A stretch of DNA of 64,000 bases, taken from contig DATJGF010000180.1 in the NCBI GenBank assembly GCA_035495315.1, positions 18,211 to 82,210 of the forward strand. Direction: 5' to 3'. Both the position numbers and the translations under genes were made by a program. Source of the DNA: DATJGF01 sp035495315 (GTDB lineage: Bacteria; Verrucomicrobiota; Verrucomicrobiia; Limisphaerales; UBA8199). Shown here piece by piece: positions 35,128 through 43,346 of this stretch (position 1 is its first letter; the number at the start of each line of letters is the position of its first letter). The notes beneath the pieces are model-generated. The model had not been told where the DNA came from. It did no database searches and was given only the letters and a program-made list of their open reading frames with translations.

Positions 35128-35832
35128 CTATTCCGTCGTCTGGAAGGTGAAATGCTGTGTCTGTCGCAGGTGCGTCAAGGCATACAGCAGAACGTAAGCA
35201 ACGAACATGAAAGTGGCAAAGAGGGCTGGAAATACGAAGGAAGCCGGATGGGCCAGTGGGTCAGTAGCCCAGTGTCCGATGCTACGGGACAGGGCAAAGG
35301 GCTTCAGCAGGACATCCCAACTGTTGAAGCGGAGAACACGGCCAAGGTAAACGCCAAATCCACTCAACGCGGCCACAATGGCGATGAATAGCCAACTGGC
35401 GGCCTGGCCGAGCGTCCGCCGGACTACCGACTGCATCAGGAAAAGGGAAACAAAACCTAGCACTAGCCCGGTTAGTGCACACAACAGTACCAGGACCAGG
35501 TCGACCCAAAAATGTCCGTAACGCGAGGCGTCCAGATGGATTATATCGGTAAAGATGTACGGGGCATTTGGAAAAAAAAGCAACCATGCGCCGGCAAAGC
35601 CCCAGAATCGCCAATTTCTTCCCACTCGCTTCTGGTGGGCATCGCACGCAGCGAGCGCGAAAAGCAAGGGTACCCAGGCCAAAAAAAGGTTCCAGGCAAG
35701 AAAGCCGTAATGCAAGTGTCCGGTCCAGATGATCCGCGCGGCCACCAGGGCAACGCTAACGCCGGAGGCCATCAACAAAGCGAGCACGGCCATAGCCGTT
35801 TCTCTTTTGAATGCCAGTCTCAATAAATACAT
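35128..35832 (-). CDS. DUF1361 membrane protein
   Basis: The 234-residue protein has six to seven transmembrane helices and the DUF1361 hallmark (FLAWVPLLFALA, then FPNAPYIFTDIIHL, then the SWDVLLKPFALSR stretch). The family's function is unknown. It is the last gene of a run of minus-strand membrane genes (gap 82 bp to the next). Confidence 0.88.
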   Translation of the reverse strand: MYLLRLAFKRETAMAVLALLMASGVSVALVAARIIWTGHLHYGFLAWNLFLAWVPLLFALAACDAHQKRVGRNWRFWGFAGAWLLFFPNAPYIFTDIIHLDASRYGHFWVDLVLVLLCALTGLVLGFVSLFLMQSVVRRTLGQAASWLFIAIVAALSGFGVYLGRVLRFNSWDVLLKPFALSRSIGHWATDPLAHPASFVFPALFATFMFVAYVLLYALTHLRQTQHFTFQTTE

Positions 35833-35914
35833 ATGTTACCCGGACCCTGCATCATAGTCCGCGACGCCATTTAGTCACGAACTTAAAGCCTGTCCTTAAG
35901 CCGCTGAATTTAGA

Positions 35915-36667
35915 TTAGCGCGGTTCGGTCTTCAATGGCTTAAGGCAATCACCCCAGTGCGTCAGAAACAGTTTTTTCTCTTGAGGAAAGAAGGTATCGG
36001 ACTTGCCTACCAGCGGGCGTAAAGCAGTCGTCATCTGGACGGCTACTAACATGAAAATGATGACCCACGTGTTCAGGCCGGCAGTAGAACGGGCTTGGGA
36101 ATGCGAAAAACCTGCCTGTAAGAAGCGGAGCCCAAAACAACTGGCAATGAACCAAAAGACGAGATGAAGCGCACCCATCCAGGCGACTGATTCGGTAGAT
36201 TGGGAAAAGAGCCAGGCAACCGGGGCAAAGCCGACGAGAAGGATCGTCATCAAGAGCAGTAAGCCGGCGACCAGCCCGCAGATCTCACCGAATCGAGCTT
36301 GTGACCCACTTAGACAGGCAAAAATGTAAAGGCTGGGCAGACAGATTAGGGCAGAAATCAACAGACCACCGGCGATTTTTAGTGGAGCAGCCCAGATTTG
36401 GGTTCCCATCGAAAAGCTGCCGACGACCAGGCCATAAAGGACGGCGCATAAGAGCGCCACAGAGAACATTGCGGCAATCAACCCGCCTGAACCACCTTGC
36501 CGGAGTTGGAACATGACGCGCCGGGGTTGTCGCAGGATGGCTTCGGCTGCAGCGACTGCGTTCGGGATTGGTTCGCGTTCGCTCGGTTCTTCACCTAAGG
36601 CCAATCCAGGAGCGTTGATGAGCGGCGCAGGGATTGGCGGTGGTACATTGGATGGTATTGAGTTCAT
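35915..36667 (-). CDS. Membrane protein, paralogue of the adjacent 36696-37418 gene
   Basis: The 250-residue protein has a Pro-rich cytoplasmic N-terminus (about 1-50, PPPIPAPLINAPG) and then about six transmembrane helices. Its helix blocks match the next gene: PLKIAGGLLISALICL corresponds to LPLIILLTTLGNALLNAM, and TTALRPLVGKSDTFF to LAWILRPFIGSPDLP. The two therefore look like tandem paralogues that have diverged. The function is unknown. The 28-bp gap to its upstream partner suggests co-transcription. Confidence 0.78.
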   Translation of the reverse strand: MNSIPSNVPPPIPAPLINAPGLALGEEPSEREPIPNAVAAAEAILRQPRRVMFQLRQGGSGGLIAAMFSVALLCAVLYGLVVGSFSMGTQIWAAPLKIAGGLLISALICLPSLYIFACLSGSQARFGEICGLVAGLLLLMTILLVGFAPVAWLFSQSTESVAWMGALHLVFWFIASCFGLRFLQAGFSHSQARSTAGLNTWVIIFMLVAVQMTTALRPLVGKSDTFFPQEKKLFLTHWGDCLKPLKTEPR

Positions 36668-36695
36668 AACATTGGTTCAGGTGTTAGCCTTTTAT

Positions 36696-37418
36696 TTATT
36701 GCACTTGCAGCAAATGCATAGCTGCGCGAAAAACCGTTTCATAAAAATTGCCTTGGAATGCGGTAGGGCGCAGGAAAACAACCGGCAGGTCCGGCGAGCC
36801 GATGAAGGGACGGAGTATCCAAGCCAGTTGACTGCCGAGGAACAGGTTCCCTGCGAGCCAGGCGAACAACACCCGGCGAGCGACCGCAGCTTTACCGCTC
36901 AGGTGTTTCAGGAGTTGGACGAGCCGGAGGTTCGCGGCAATTCCAGCAAAGGCGATGATCGCGACCAGCGAGAGTTGAATCAGGTTGTAAGTCACACCTG
37001 AGGTTTGAGAGTCCGGCATCAGGGGCGGCATATTCCAAATCATAAACGCGGCGACCGGGCTCAGCGCACCCAAAATGGCGGAAGCGATCGTGAAGCTCAT
37101 CAGCATTGCCTTAAGAGATTGCTTGAATCCGATATTCAGACCCAGCAAGGGGGCGAGCATCGCATTAAGCAAGGCGTTGCCCAAGGTGGTGAGGAGAATT
37201 ATCAGCGGCAGTTTTGCCGCCACAAATAGAGCCTGTAATGGGGCACGCCAATACCCGATGGCTGCGCCATAAAGTCCAGACCCGGCGACAATAATGATCA
37301 CACACCGGCTCACATCTGTGGCATGGGAGTTTTCAATCCAGGTACGGAAATACTCTGCTTCCCCTCGGAGCAAGGAGCTGAGGCTGGTTTTGTCGAGAGT
37401 TGGGGCGCTGATAGCCAT
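36696..37418 (-). CDS. Membrane protein of the family often labelled actin-binding WH2 domain-containing
   Basis: The 240-residue protein has an acidic N-terminus (LLRGEAEYFRTWIENS) and six transmembrane helices: GSGLYGAAIGYWRAPLQALFV, then KLPLIILLTTLGNALLN and SPVAAFMIWNMPP. The end shows AWLAGNLFLGSQLAWILRPF and GSPDLPVVFLRP, a pattern that I recall from bacterial proteins annotated with a WH2 name. That name is probably misleading, because no actin-binding motif is visible. It is the middle gene of the ispH-led block, 10 bp from the gene before it. Confidence 0.75.
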   Translation of the reverse strand: MAISAPTLDKTSLSSLLRGEAEYFRTWIENSHATDVSRCVIIIVAGSGLYGAAIGYWRAPLQALFVAAKLPLIILLTTLGNALLNAMLAPLLGLNIGFKQSLKAMLMSFTIASAILGALSPVAAFMIWNMPPLMPDSQTSGVTYNLIQLSLVAIIAFAGIAANLRLVQLLKHLSGKAAVARRVLFAWLAGNLFLGSQLAWILRPFIGSPDLPVVFLRPTAFQGNFYETVFRAAMHLLQVQ

Positions 37419-37428
37419 AGCCGGATCC

Positions 37429-38157
37429 TCAGCTCGGCTCGATTTTCGCCAGTTCCGGGGTTGGTCTCAGCCGGCTGTGCACGAGGAATTCCCGCAAAAG
37501 CACCAGGGCAGGCATGGCCATCAAAACAAAGCCGACTCCAAATAAGGGCCAATTGAAGCTAACCGGCAGTACATTGCGCACCGCGTCCTCACCATGCTTG
37601 AGCGCCCTGATGCTGTCGCTCATAAAGACATATAAGGCAATCAACACCCCGATCCAACTCATCAGCCATGCTCGTCTTTCCCCGATCGGTTTGGTATCCT
37701 CGGGTTCACTGTTAACCAGGGTTCCCCAAATGATCATCAGGGCGGCGATTGATATTGGCGCGCACACCGGTCCCCACCATGGCAACGGCAGCAAAAACAG
37801 AATATCCCAGTCGAACAACGAATGGGGCCAGCCACACATTACCCTAAGAAAGAGGTAATAGAAAATATCCCAAATACCGAATGCAATCGCCGAATAACCG
37901 AGGCGCTTCCGCCACGTCGATCCAATCATCATTCCGATCGTTAGCAGCATCACCAACGTGGCGGCTTCACGGACAAGTTCAGTTTTTCCAAGGTTCGCAA
38001 ACTCGGGCAACGGATTCGGTTGATAAGGTTCCATGCGATTAAACATCGTCCGCAGATAGAAAACCACCGCAGCTTCCACCCAGGCCATCGCAATGGCGAA
38101 AACGGTTACGGTCCACCACCGGGCGGTTGCAGCTGATTCAATACTCTTAGTCGACAT
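37429..38157 (-). CDS. Polytopic membrane protein of unknown function
   Basis: The 242-residue protein has about six transmembrane helices. Notable phrases are IAMAWVEAAVVFYLRTMF (first helix), AATLVMLLTIGMMIG, YSAIAFGIWDIFYYLFLRVM and FLLPLPWWGPVCAPIS. It does not match a family that I can name. It starts 5 bp after the ispH stop, so the two are almost certainly one transcript. Its position with the next two genes suggests a membrane complex or a membrane-stress response unit; that is inference. Confidence 0.75.
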   Translation of the reverse strand: MSTKSIESAATARWWTVTVFAIAMAWVEAAVVFYLRTMFNRMEPYQPNPLPEFANLGKTELVREAATLVMLLTIGMMIGSTWRKRLGYSAIAFGIWDIFYYLFLRVMCGWPHSLFDWDILFLLPLPWWGPVCAPISIAALMIIWGTLVNSEPEDTKPIGERRAWLMSWIGVLIALYVFMSDSIRALKHGEDAVRNVLPVSFNWPLFGVGFVLMAMPALVLLREFLVHSRLRPTPELAKIEPS

Positions 38158-38162
38158 ATGAT

Positions 38163-39074
38163 CTATGCTGCTTTGAGTGGCTGCGAGGATAGGTGTGCAG
38201 GGCGGACGTCGTTTGCGACCCGGTTCGGCTCAGGTTGGCTGCCGCTCCAATTCAGCAGCCAGATTTCAATTGAATTGATGATCGAGTCAGGCGTTGAAGT
38301 TCCCGCCGTGATCCCAACTGTGTCGGCCCCGGCAAACCATTCAGGCTTTAGATCGTCCGCCGTCTGCACATGATAAACCCGAGAGCAGTGTTTGAGACAG
38401 GTCTTCACTAATTCGTGCGTATTGTTGCTGTGGGCGCCACCGATTACGACCACAACGTCGGATTTCTGCGCCAACTCGCTCGCGGCGTTTTGACGTTGTT
38501 TGGTCGGCTGGCAGACCGTGTCGATAAAACGCACGTCCGACTTCGGAAAGCGCCACCGGATCAGGCCGACTAAATATCTAACCCGGTCGATTGGTTGAGT
38601 GGTCTGGGCCGCAATGCCGAAGCGCGGCCGCTCCGGTAATGCGAAGACGTCGGCTTCAGTGAGCACGACGTCAAAAGACTTCAAATCCTCAGTCATGCCG
38701 CGGACCTCGACATGGTCGCGTTTGCCAATCAGCACAGGATGATAACCTTCTTGCACTAATTTTTCCACTGCGCGGTGAGCCGCATGAACGAGGGGGCAGG
38801 TGGCTTCTAGCACGCCGAGACCATGCTGACGCGCGCGCGACATGCTTGTCTGCGAGGCGCCGTGGGCCGTGATCATCACGGTCGACGTCTGCACGCCCGC
38901 AATCTGGTGCGCGATGGTGATTCCGCGCGCGCGCAATTGTTCGAGCACGGTTTCATTATGAACCAGGTCGCCCAAAATAGTGAGTGGCTGGTTGCGGGAT
39001 TCCTCGAGAGCCAAGGCGATGGCGTCGCGGACGCCGAAGCACATACCGAGATGTTCTGAGCGAATAATTTTCAT
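38163..39074 (-). CDS. ispH: 4-hydroxy-3-methylbut-2-enyl diphosphate reductase
   Basis: The roughly 303-residue IspH (LytB) is complete. The [4Fe-4S] cysteines are visible: Cys12 in HLGMCFGVRDA, the Cys in LEATCPLVH and the Cys in IDTVCQPTKQRQ. The GDLVHNE, TAHGAS and GGAHSNNTHEL motifs that bind HMBPP are also present. It catalyses the last step of the non-mevalonate isoprenoid pathway, giving IPP and DMAPP. The C-terminal 30 residues are extra (Pro/Arg/Ser-rich). ATG 39074 matches the family N-terminus; 39113 is an alternative. Its upstream region carries a 17-bp palindrome shared with the regulator gene's operon. Confidence 0.95.
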   Translation of the reverse strand: MKIIRSEHLGMCFGVRDAIALALEESRNQPLTILGDLVHNETVLEQLRARGITIAHQIAGVQTSTVMITAHGASQTSMSRARQHGLGVLEATCPLVHAAHRAVEKLVQEGYHPVLIGKRDHVEVRGMTEDLKSFDVVLTEADVFALPERPRFGIAAQTTQPIDRVRYLVGLIRWRFPKSDVRFIDTVCQPTKQRQNAASELAQKSDVVVVIGGAHSNNTHELVKTCLKHCSRVYHVQTADDLKPEWFAGADTVGITAGTSTPDSIINSIEIWLLNWSGSQPEPNRVANDVRPAHLSSQPLKAA

Positions 39075-39135
39075 AGAGAAAAAAGGAGAATTAAGATTTT
39101 GGCAGAACGGCATTCGCGAGAGTCCTCTCTAAGCT

Positions 39136-39152
39136 GCTTTGCATTGCAAAGT
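39136..39152. promoter_or_regulatory. Candidate operator upstream of ispH
   Basis: GCTTTGCATTGCAAAGT: CTTTGCA and TGCAAAG are perfect inverted arms around one central base. The site lies about 62 bp upstream of the ispH ATG. It matches the spacing and arms of the site at 40131-40147 in front of the winged-helix operon (ACTTTGCACTACAAAGT), so both are probably bound by the same small regulator. Confidence 0.6.
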
Positions 39153-39191
39153 ATTCAGACGCACGGGTCCCGCTTTCGTTCAAAATCATCG

Positions 39192-39500
39192 CTATTTACC
39201 TTTGGTTTGCTGGATGATTTGCTCCAGCAGGTTGATGTAATTGGTGAAGGCCTTCTTGCCGGCGGCGGTCAATGAACAGGTAGTCAACGGTCGGTTGTGT
39301 TGGAAGGATTTGGTAACCGAGACGTAACCGGCTTCCTGGAGAGTGCGAATATGCGTCGTCAGATTGCCGTCGGTCATGGCGAGGGCATCCCGCATTTCGG
39401 TAAACGACAATTCGGGTGTGGCGGCCAGCATCGACATAATGGCCAGCCGCCCTTTCTCGTGAATAACGCGATCGAGCTGGAGGAAGGATTGCGGGTTCAC
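39192..39500 (-). CDS. Winged-helix transcriptional regulator (small MarR/ArsR-like)
   Basis: The 102-residue protein is a single winged-helix domain. A first helix (DRVIHEKGRLAIMSML) is followed by the HTH (LSFTEMRDALAMTDGNLTTH) and IRTLQEAGYVSV. The wing region is SFQHNRPLTTCSLTAAGKKA and a C-terminal dimer helix follows. No cysteine or metal site is obvious for effector sensing. It starts with GTG at 39500-39498, overlapping the TGA of the upstream membrane gene (GTGA), so the two are coupled. It likely binds the ACTTTGCA-type palindromes near its own operon and ispH, as a local repressor. Confidence 0.88.
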   Translation of the reverse strand: MNPQSFLQLDRVIHEKGRLAIMSMLAATPELSFTEMRDALAMTDGNLTTHIRTLQEAGYVSVTKSFQHNRPLTTCSLTAAGKKAFTNYINLLEQIIQQTKGK

Positions 39501-40123
39501 GATTCATTCCTGCGCTGCTCGGTGAAGTAAAGGTAAATGCCATACGCCAAATGCAGTCCGCCGAATACGCCGCCCATGACCTGGTGCCCGCCGCTGAGTG
39601 AGAGCAGGGCATCGGTCTGGCAGCGGGAGGCGATTAACGCGCAGCCTGTGAGAATAAATAGCCAACCCAGCAGCTTAATCCCGCGGTGCATGAAGAAACC
39701 GGCCGCAGTCAAGGCACAACCGTAGAGTAAAATCCATAAGGCGGGTAGGGCCCACGGCTGAAGGAAATCCCAGTTTGGGCACGCCAGGCTTAGCACACCG
39801 GCAATTGATCCGACAAACAGGGCAGGCAGGAGCGCCTGGGCGATGCGGCGGGTTGGCGGCGACCAAAAGGGCTCTGATTCCTTGAGGGCCTGGCGTCGTA
39901 CCAGCAAAAACGATCCGATCAGAGCAGCAACCCCCAGCGCAGCCCAATAGCCGATAAATGCCTGAGCTGAGTTGATATGCAAAGCCCAGCCCACGATGCC
40001 GCCGGCGACTCCCAGCAGTCCGTTGAAGATCATGACGGGGGCAAGCGCGCGGCGGTAGAGGGCGGAGCGCTCCATGAGGGTGCGAATGACCTGGAGATGC
40101 TCGGCCGCCCAATTCGATTCCAT
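39497..40123 (-). CDS. Membrane protein co-encoded with the winged-helix regulator
   Basis: The 208-residue protein has a cytoplasmic N-terminal helix (MESNWAAEHLQVIRTLMERS) and then about six transmembrane helices (for example APVMIFNGLLGVAGGIVGWA, then AAGFFMHRGIKLLGWLFILT). Regulator-plus-membrane-protein pairs of this size, with the membrane gene first, are frequent in this phylum. The membrane protein may sense envelope or lipid state and pass it to the regulator; this is inference. The operator/promoter at 40131-40159 lies directly upstream of its ATG. Confidence 0.75.
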   Translation of the reverse strand: MESNWAAEHLQVIRTLMERSALYRRALAPVMIFNGLLGVAGGIVGWALHINSAQAFIGYWAALGVAALIGSFLLVRRQALKESEPFWSPPTRRIAQALLPALFVGSIAGVLSLACPNWDFLQPWALPALWILLYGCALTAAGFFMHRGIKLLGWLFILTGCALIASRCQTDALLSLSGGHQVMGGVFGGLHLAYGIYLYFTEQRRNES

Positions 40124-40130
40124 GAGCTAG

Positions 40131-40159
40131 ACTTTGCACTACAAAGTGAAATCTGTCAA
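40131..40159 (-). promoter_or_regulatory. Promoter with overlapping palindromic operator for the membrane/regulator operon
   Basis: On the minus strand a perfect TTGACA (-35, 40159-40154) is followed by ACTTTGTAGTGCAAAGT (40147-40131), an imperfect palindrome with 7 of 8 arm pairs matched. The palindrome covers the expected -10 position and ends 8 bp before the ATG. This is a good design for autorepression by the winged-helix protein encoded in the same operon. No consensus -10 is visible, so the promoter would be weak or need help. Confidence 0.6.
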
Positions 40160-40275
40160 GCGTTCTGATCACTACGACCGCAGCCGAAAGTCAGATTTCT
40201 TCGCAGATTGCCTCTTTACGATTGGCGGTGATTGAACGAGAATCAATGCCAAGCAGCAGTCCGCGGGCGGACTTG

Positions 40276-40295
40276 TTATCGTTTATTATCGTTTA
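40276..40295. promoter_or_regulatory. Tandem 10-bp direct repeat upstream of the AraC gene
   Basis: TTATCGTTTA is repeated twice without spacer (40276-40285 and 40286-40295), ending 21 bp before the AraC-family ATG. AraC-type regulators typically bind direct repeats spaced by about one or two helical turns, so this is a candidate autoregulatory site. A related GTTCGTTAATGATAATC tract follows. Confidence 0.5.
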
Positions 40296-40316
40296 GGTGT
40301 TCGTTAATGATAATCA

Positions 40317-41213
40317 ATGAAGCCCTTGGCATTTGAGGATTTGGCGCGCCTGCCACTCGTTTCCTTCTATGAGGGAGCGTTCCGCAGAGCAACCGGTGTC
40401 ACGCTCAAGGTGGTTCCCGCTCAAGGGAATTGGCAAGGTCGTCAATTCGGATGTCAGGACAATTTGTTCTGCAGGTTAATGGCCTGCGACCCGACAACCT
40501 CGGGTATATGTCTGGAAACTGAGGAGCGAGCGCGACAGAACGCTGCACGCAAACTGAGCACACACCAACTTTATTGTCATGCGGGCCTCACCGTCGTTGC
40601 CACCCCGGTCATTGTTGGGGGCCATCACATCGCCACGCTTCTGAGCGGTCAGATTTTCCGGCGCGAACCCACCGAGCGTGATTTTCAAATGATCATTGCG
40701 CGGTTAGGAAACGGTGTGACGCAGGATTGGATAAAGAAAGCTCGAAAGGCTTACTTCGAAACGGCCGTATTAACGGCCGAACGCTTCCAGGCAGCGGTCC
40801 AATTGCTGGAGGTCTTTGCCCAATATCTGGCGGACTCAGCCGGTCGTTTGGCTCTTGCCGGTTTAAAGGTCGATCCCCCTCCGGTGGCGAGCGCGAAGGA
40901 ATTCGTCCAGGCCCATGTCGAGGAAACCATTTCCCTGGAACAGGTCGTCGAGCACGTGCACGTTAGCCGCTTTTATTTTTGCAAGCTCTTCAAGAAAGTG
41001 ACCGGCCTCACACTCACTGAATACATAGCGCGCGCCCGCGTCGAGAAGGCAAAAGCACTGCTGAGCGATCCTTCGCGAAGAATCTCAGAAATTGTTTTTG
41101 CTTCAGGTTTCGGTTCAATCCCACGGTTCAACAGCGTGTTCAAGCGGCATGTCGGCATGCCACCTTCTGAATACCGCGAACTGCTGCGGTCAAAGCTGGC
41201 CATTAATCAATGA
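40317..41213 (+). CDS. AraC-family regulator with N-terminal PocR sensor domain
   Basis: The 298-residue protein has a PocR-type sensory domain (about 1-165, with CxxxLFCRLMA and THQLYCHAGLTVVATPVIVG). A C-terminal AraC HTH pair follows (about 195-290: SLEQVVEHVHVSRFYFCKLF and ISEIVFASGFGSIPRFNSVF). PocR domains bind small molecules such as propanediol or other diols/alcohols; the Cys-rich loop may hold a metal or Fe-S cofactor. It is monocistronic and lies 358 bp before the respiratory island, which it could control. No cognate site is proven. Confidence 0.93.
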   Translation: MKPLAFEDLARLPLVSFYEGAFRRATGVTLKVVPAQGNWQGRQFGCQDNLFCRLMACDPTTSGICLETEERARQNAARKLSTHQLYCHAGLTVVATPVIVGGHHIATLLSGQIFRREPTERDFQMIIARLGNGVTQDWIKKARKAYFETAVLTAERFQAAVQLLEVFAQYLADSAGRLALAGLKVDPPPVASAKEFVQAHVEETISLEQVVEHVHVSRFYFCKLFKKVTGLTLTEYIARARVEKAKALLSDPSRRISEIVFASGFGSIPRFNSVFKRHVGMPPSEYRELLRSKLAINQ

Positions 41214-41570
41214 ATTAGCAAGGTAGGGAGTCAGCGAATCAAAGGTTGGTCTGGAACAGCGCCTTTGTTTGCCAACGTACAATTGATTGATTCGCAGATT
41301 CACTGATCGAATCCTGCTGAGCGGCTGGTGCGCTGCTTTCTTCGGCCCAAGCCTCCTTCATTTGCTCGCCAGCACGCCTCCAGTTTCCTCACAGCCAATA
41401 GGCAATCAGCAAAAGCCAACCGTCAAGTAGCCACGAAACCGCGCAAAAGGCTATACGAAAGAAGCTGCGGAAAGGCAGCCCGGGTCGAGCGCCGGTAGTT
41501 GGTCCGAAATGTCTGTTGGCCGGCGCCAGTACTATGGTCCTAAACACAAACCAGTAACCGAAGGAAATAC
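41214..41570. other. Intergenic region before the respiratory island
   Basis: The first part has an inverted repeat (AGCGAATCAA at 41234-41243 and TTGATTCGC near 41286-41294, with GGTTGG/CCAAC inside), a possible terminator for the AraC gene. The rest should hold the promoter of the cytochrome operon, but no consensus -35/-10 pair stands out. Confidence 0.45.
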
Positions 41571-41924
41571 ATGAATCGGCTCAGTTCGCTCAAATCACAG
41601 TGGCGGGCAGGGTTCGCGCTGGCCGCGACGGCGGCCGCAATTTATGCGGCCTCGCTGGCCGGTCTGACGGCAGCGGATCCCAGCTCCGAGAAGGACGTGA
41701 AAACGGAAAAACAGACCGAGAAGAAAGCGGAAAAGAAGAAGTTTTCAGGCGCGGACCTCTACGCGATGCATTGCAACCGATGCCATCCAGAGCGTTATGC
41801 GACCGAACGAACCGCGGCGCAGTGGAAGACCATCATGCTCCACATGCGTGTGCGGGCCAATATTCCCGCTGAGCAGGCCAAGGCGATCCTGAAGTACCTC
41901 CAGGAGGATAGCGGAAGACCCTGA
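41571..41924 (+). CDS. Small periplasmic monohaem c-type cytochrome
   Basis: The 117-residue protein has a signal peptide or N-terminal anchor (about 15-34), a Lys/Glu-rich linker (EKDVKTEKQTEKKAEKKK) and a compact haem domain. The haem motif is CNRCH (Cys68, His72), followed by RTAAQWKTIMLHMRVRANIP, where a Met provides the likely sixth ligand. It resembles the small cytochromes that accompany quinol oxidases or porins. It is the first gene of a seven-gene run in the same direction, so it may shuttle electrons between the Rieske/cytochrome b complex and the outer membrane. Confidence 0.88.
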   Translation: MNRLSSLKSQWRAGFALAATAAAIYAASLAGLTAADPSSEKDVKTEKQTEKKAEKKKFSGADLYAMHCNRCHPERYATERTAAQWKTIMLHMRVRANIPAEQAKAILKYLQEDSGRP

Positions 41925-41959
41925 ACCACAAACCATCTGCTTTTCAAAAAACTGCTTTT

Positions 41960-43327
41960 ATGAAAAACCGTTTGCATGTTCTCGCAGTTCTCCCGGCAAT
42001 CTGCGGCCTGAGCGCATGCCTGACATCGCCTGCCGTAGCCGCCGTTAGCGATGATGAATTCAACGCTTTGAAGGATTTGGTCAACAAACAAGGTCAGCGA
42101 CTGGACCAGCTCGAAAAGGCCCACGAACAGGACCAAAAGACAATCGACCAGGACAAACAAGTGCATGAGCAGGATCAGAAGGAGATCCAGAATCTCAAAC
42201 AACGCGTGGACGATACGCAGAAGACCGCCACGGATGCCCAGCAAAAGGCGGAGGCGGCAGCTCAGGTTCAGCCGATCCATCCCATTCCGGAAGGTCCTGC
42301 CGCTACTCATAATTTCACCATGGTGGGTGACGCGGAGGTTCAGTTCGGCAAAACGGATGGTTCCCACAGCGCATTTGTTTTCGCGGACTTCGCACCCATC
42401 TTCCTATTTCGCGCTCGGGACAACATCTTGTTTGAAGCTGGCTTTGACGTCACGCTACAGAATGGGACCACGGGCTCCCATGACAGCGGCACCGAGACTG
42501 CGGTGGATCTGAGTTTTGCGACTCTGGACTACCTCATCAACGATTATGTCACTTTCGTCGGCGGGGATATGCTGCTCCCGCTGGGCACGTACAGCGAGCG
42601 GACTGCCGGCTGGCTCAACAAGGTGCCGGACGACCCGCTGCCCCGCAGCTTAGTGCCTGGTAGCGGTATTGGCGCCCAGTTGCGCGGCTCAGTGCCATTG
42701 GGCACATCCGGTCAGTCCATCGCCTATTCCATCTATGGCGCCAACGGGCCGTCCTCTTCCGATGGCAGCGCCAACCACGACCAGATTGACTTGGGTGGCA
42801 ACGTGGGAATCAAATCGGATGGAAGCTCCGGGAATTTGCATGGCTCACCCAGCGGTGGTGGCCGCATTGGCTGGTTCTATCCTCTGAAACCTCATTATGA
42901 TCTCGAGCTTGGGATCTCCGGGCAGACTGGGCCGTGGAACGACGCGGACAACAGGTTGTGGTCGTCGGTGGTGTTTGATGGCGCACTGCATTTGGGTCCA
43001 AATATTGAGGTCAAGGGCGAATACATTTACGACTGGGTTCAGACCGACGATGTCGGGACTTTGAACCAGCACGGCTGGTGGATCCAGGCCGGTTACAAGC
43101 TGGCCGGGCTAAGTCTGGAGCTTCCGCTAATCAACAACATCGAATTGGTTGCGCGCTACGATGAACTGAACGATGGCTTCTCGACGAAAGCGCACCGGTT
43201 CACACCTGGTTTCATTTATTACATTACCAACACGTTGCTCTTTGAAGGTGATTACGAATTTGCCGAAAGTAACAACCCGGATTTCGATCATAACCAACTG
43301 ATCTTCCAATTGTCCTACGGATTCTAA
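41960..43327 (+). CDS. Porin-like outer-membrane beta-barrel with coiled-coil N-terminus
   Basis: The 455-residue protein has a signal peptide (about 1-28), a coiled coil (about 30-90: DLVNKQGQRLDQLEKAHEQ and DQKEIQNLKQRVDDTQKTA) and then a barrel with alternating hydrophobic strands. The barrel ends in Phe (QLIFQLSYGF), the outer-membrane insertion signal. There is no haem motif in it. The N-terminal coiled coil resembles SLH/OmpM-type or trimeric porins that reach down to the peptidoglycan. Sitting between two cytochrome genes it may form a porin-cytochrome conduit; that is inference from the gene order. Confidence 0.85.
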   Translation: MKNRLHVLAVLPAICGLSACLTSPAVAAVSDDEFNALKDLVNKQGQRLDQLEKAHEQDQKTIDQDKQVHEQDQKEIQNLKQRVDDTQKTATDAQQKAEAAAQVQPIHPIPEGPAATHNFTMVGDAEVQFGKTDGSHSAFVFADFAPIFLFRARDNILFEAGFDVTLQNGTTGSHDSGTETAVDLSFATLDYLINDYVTFVGGDMLLPLGTYSERTAGWLNKVPDDPLPRSLVPGSGIGAQLRGSVPLGTSGQSIAYSIYGANGPSSSDGSANHDQIDLGGNVGIKSDGSSGNLHGSPSGGGRIGWFYPLKPHYDLELGISGQTGPWNDADNRLWSSVVFDGALHLGPNIEVKGEYIYDWVQTDDVGTLNQHGWWIQAGYKLAGLSLELPLINNIELVARYDELNDGFSTKAHRFTPGFIYYITNTLLFEGDYEFAESNNPDFDHNQLIFQLSYGF

Positions 43328-43346
43328 ATACCTCTTGAAAACAAAA

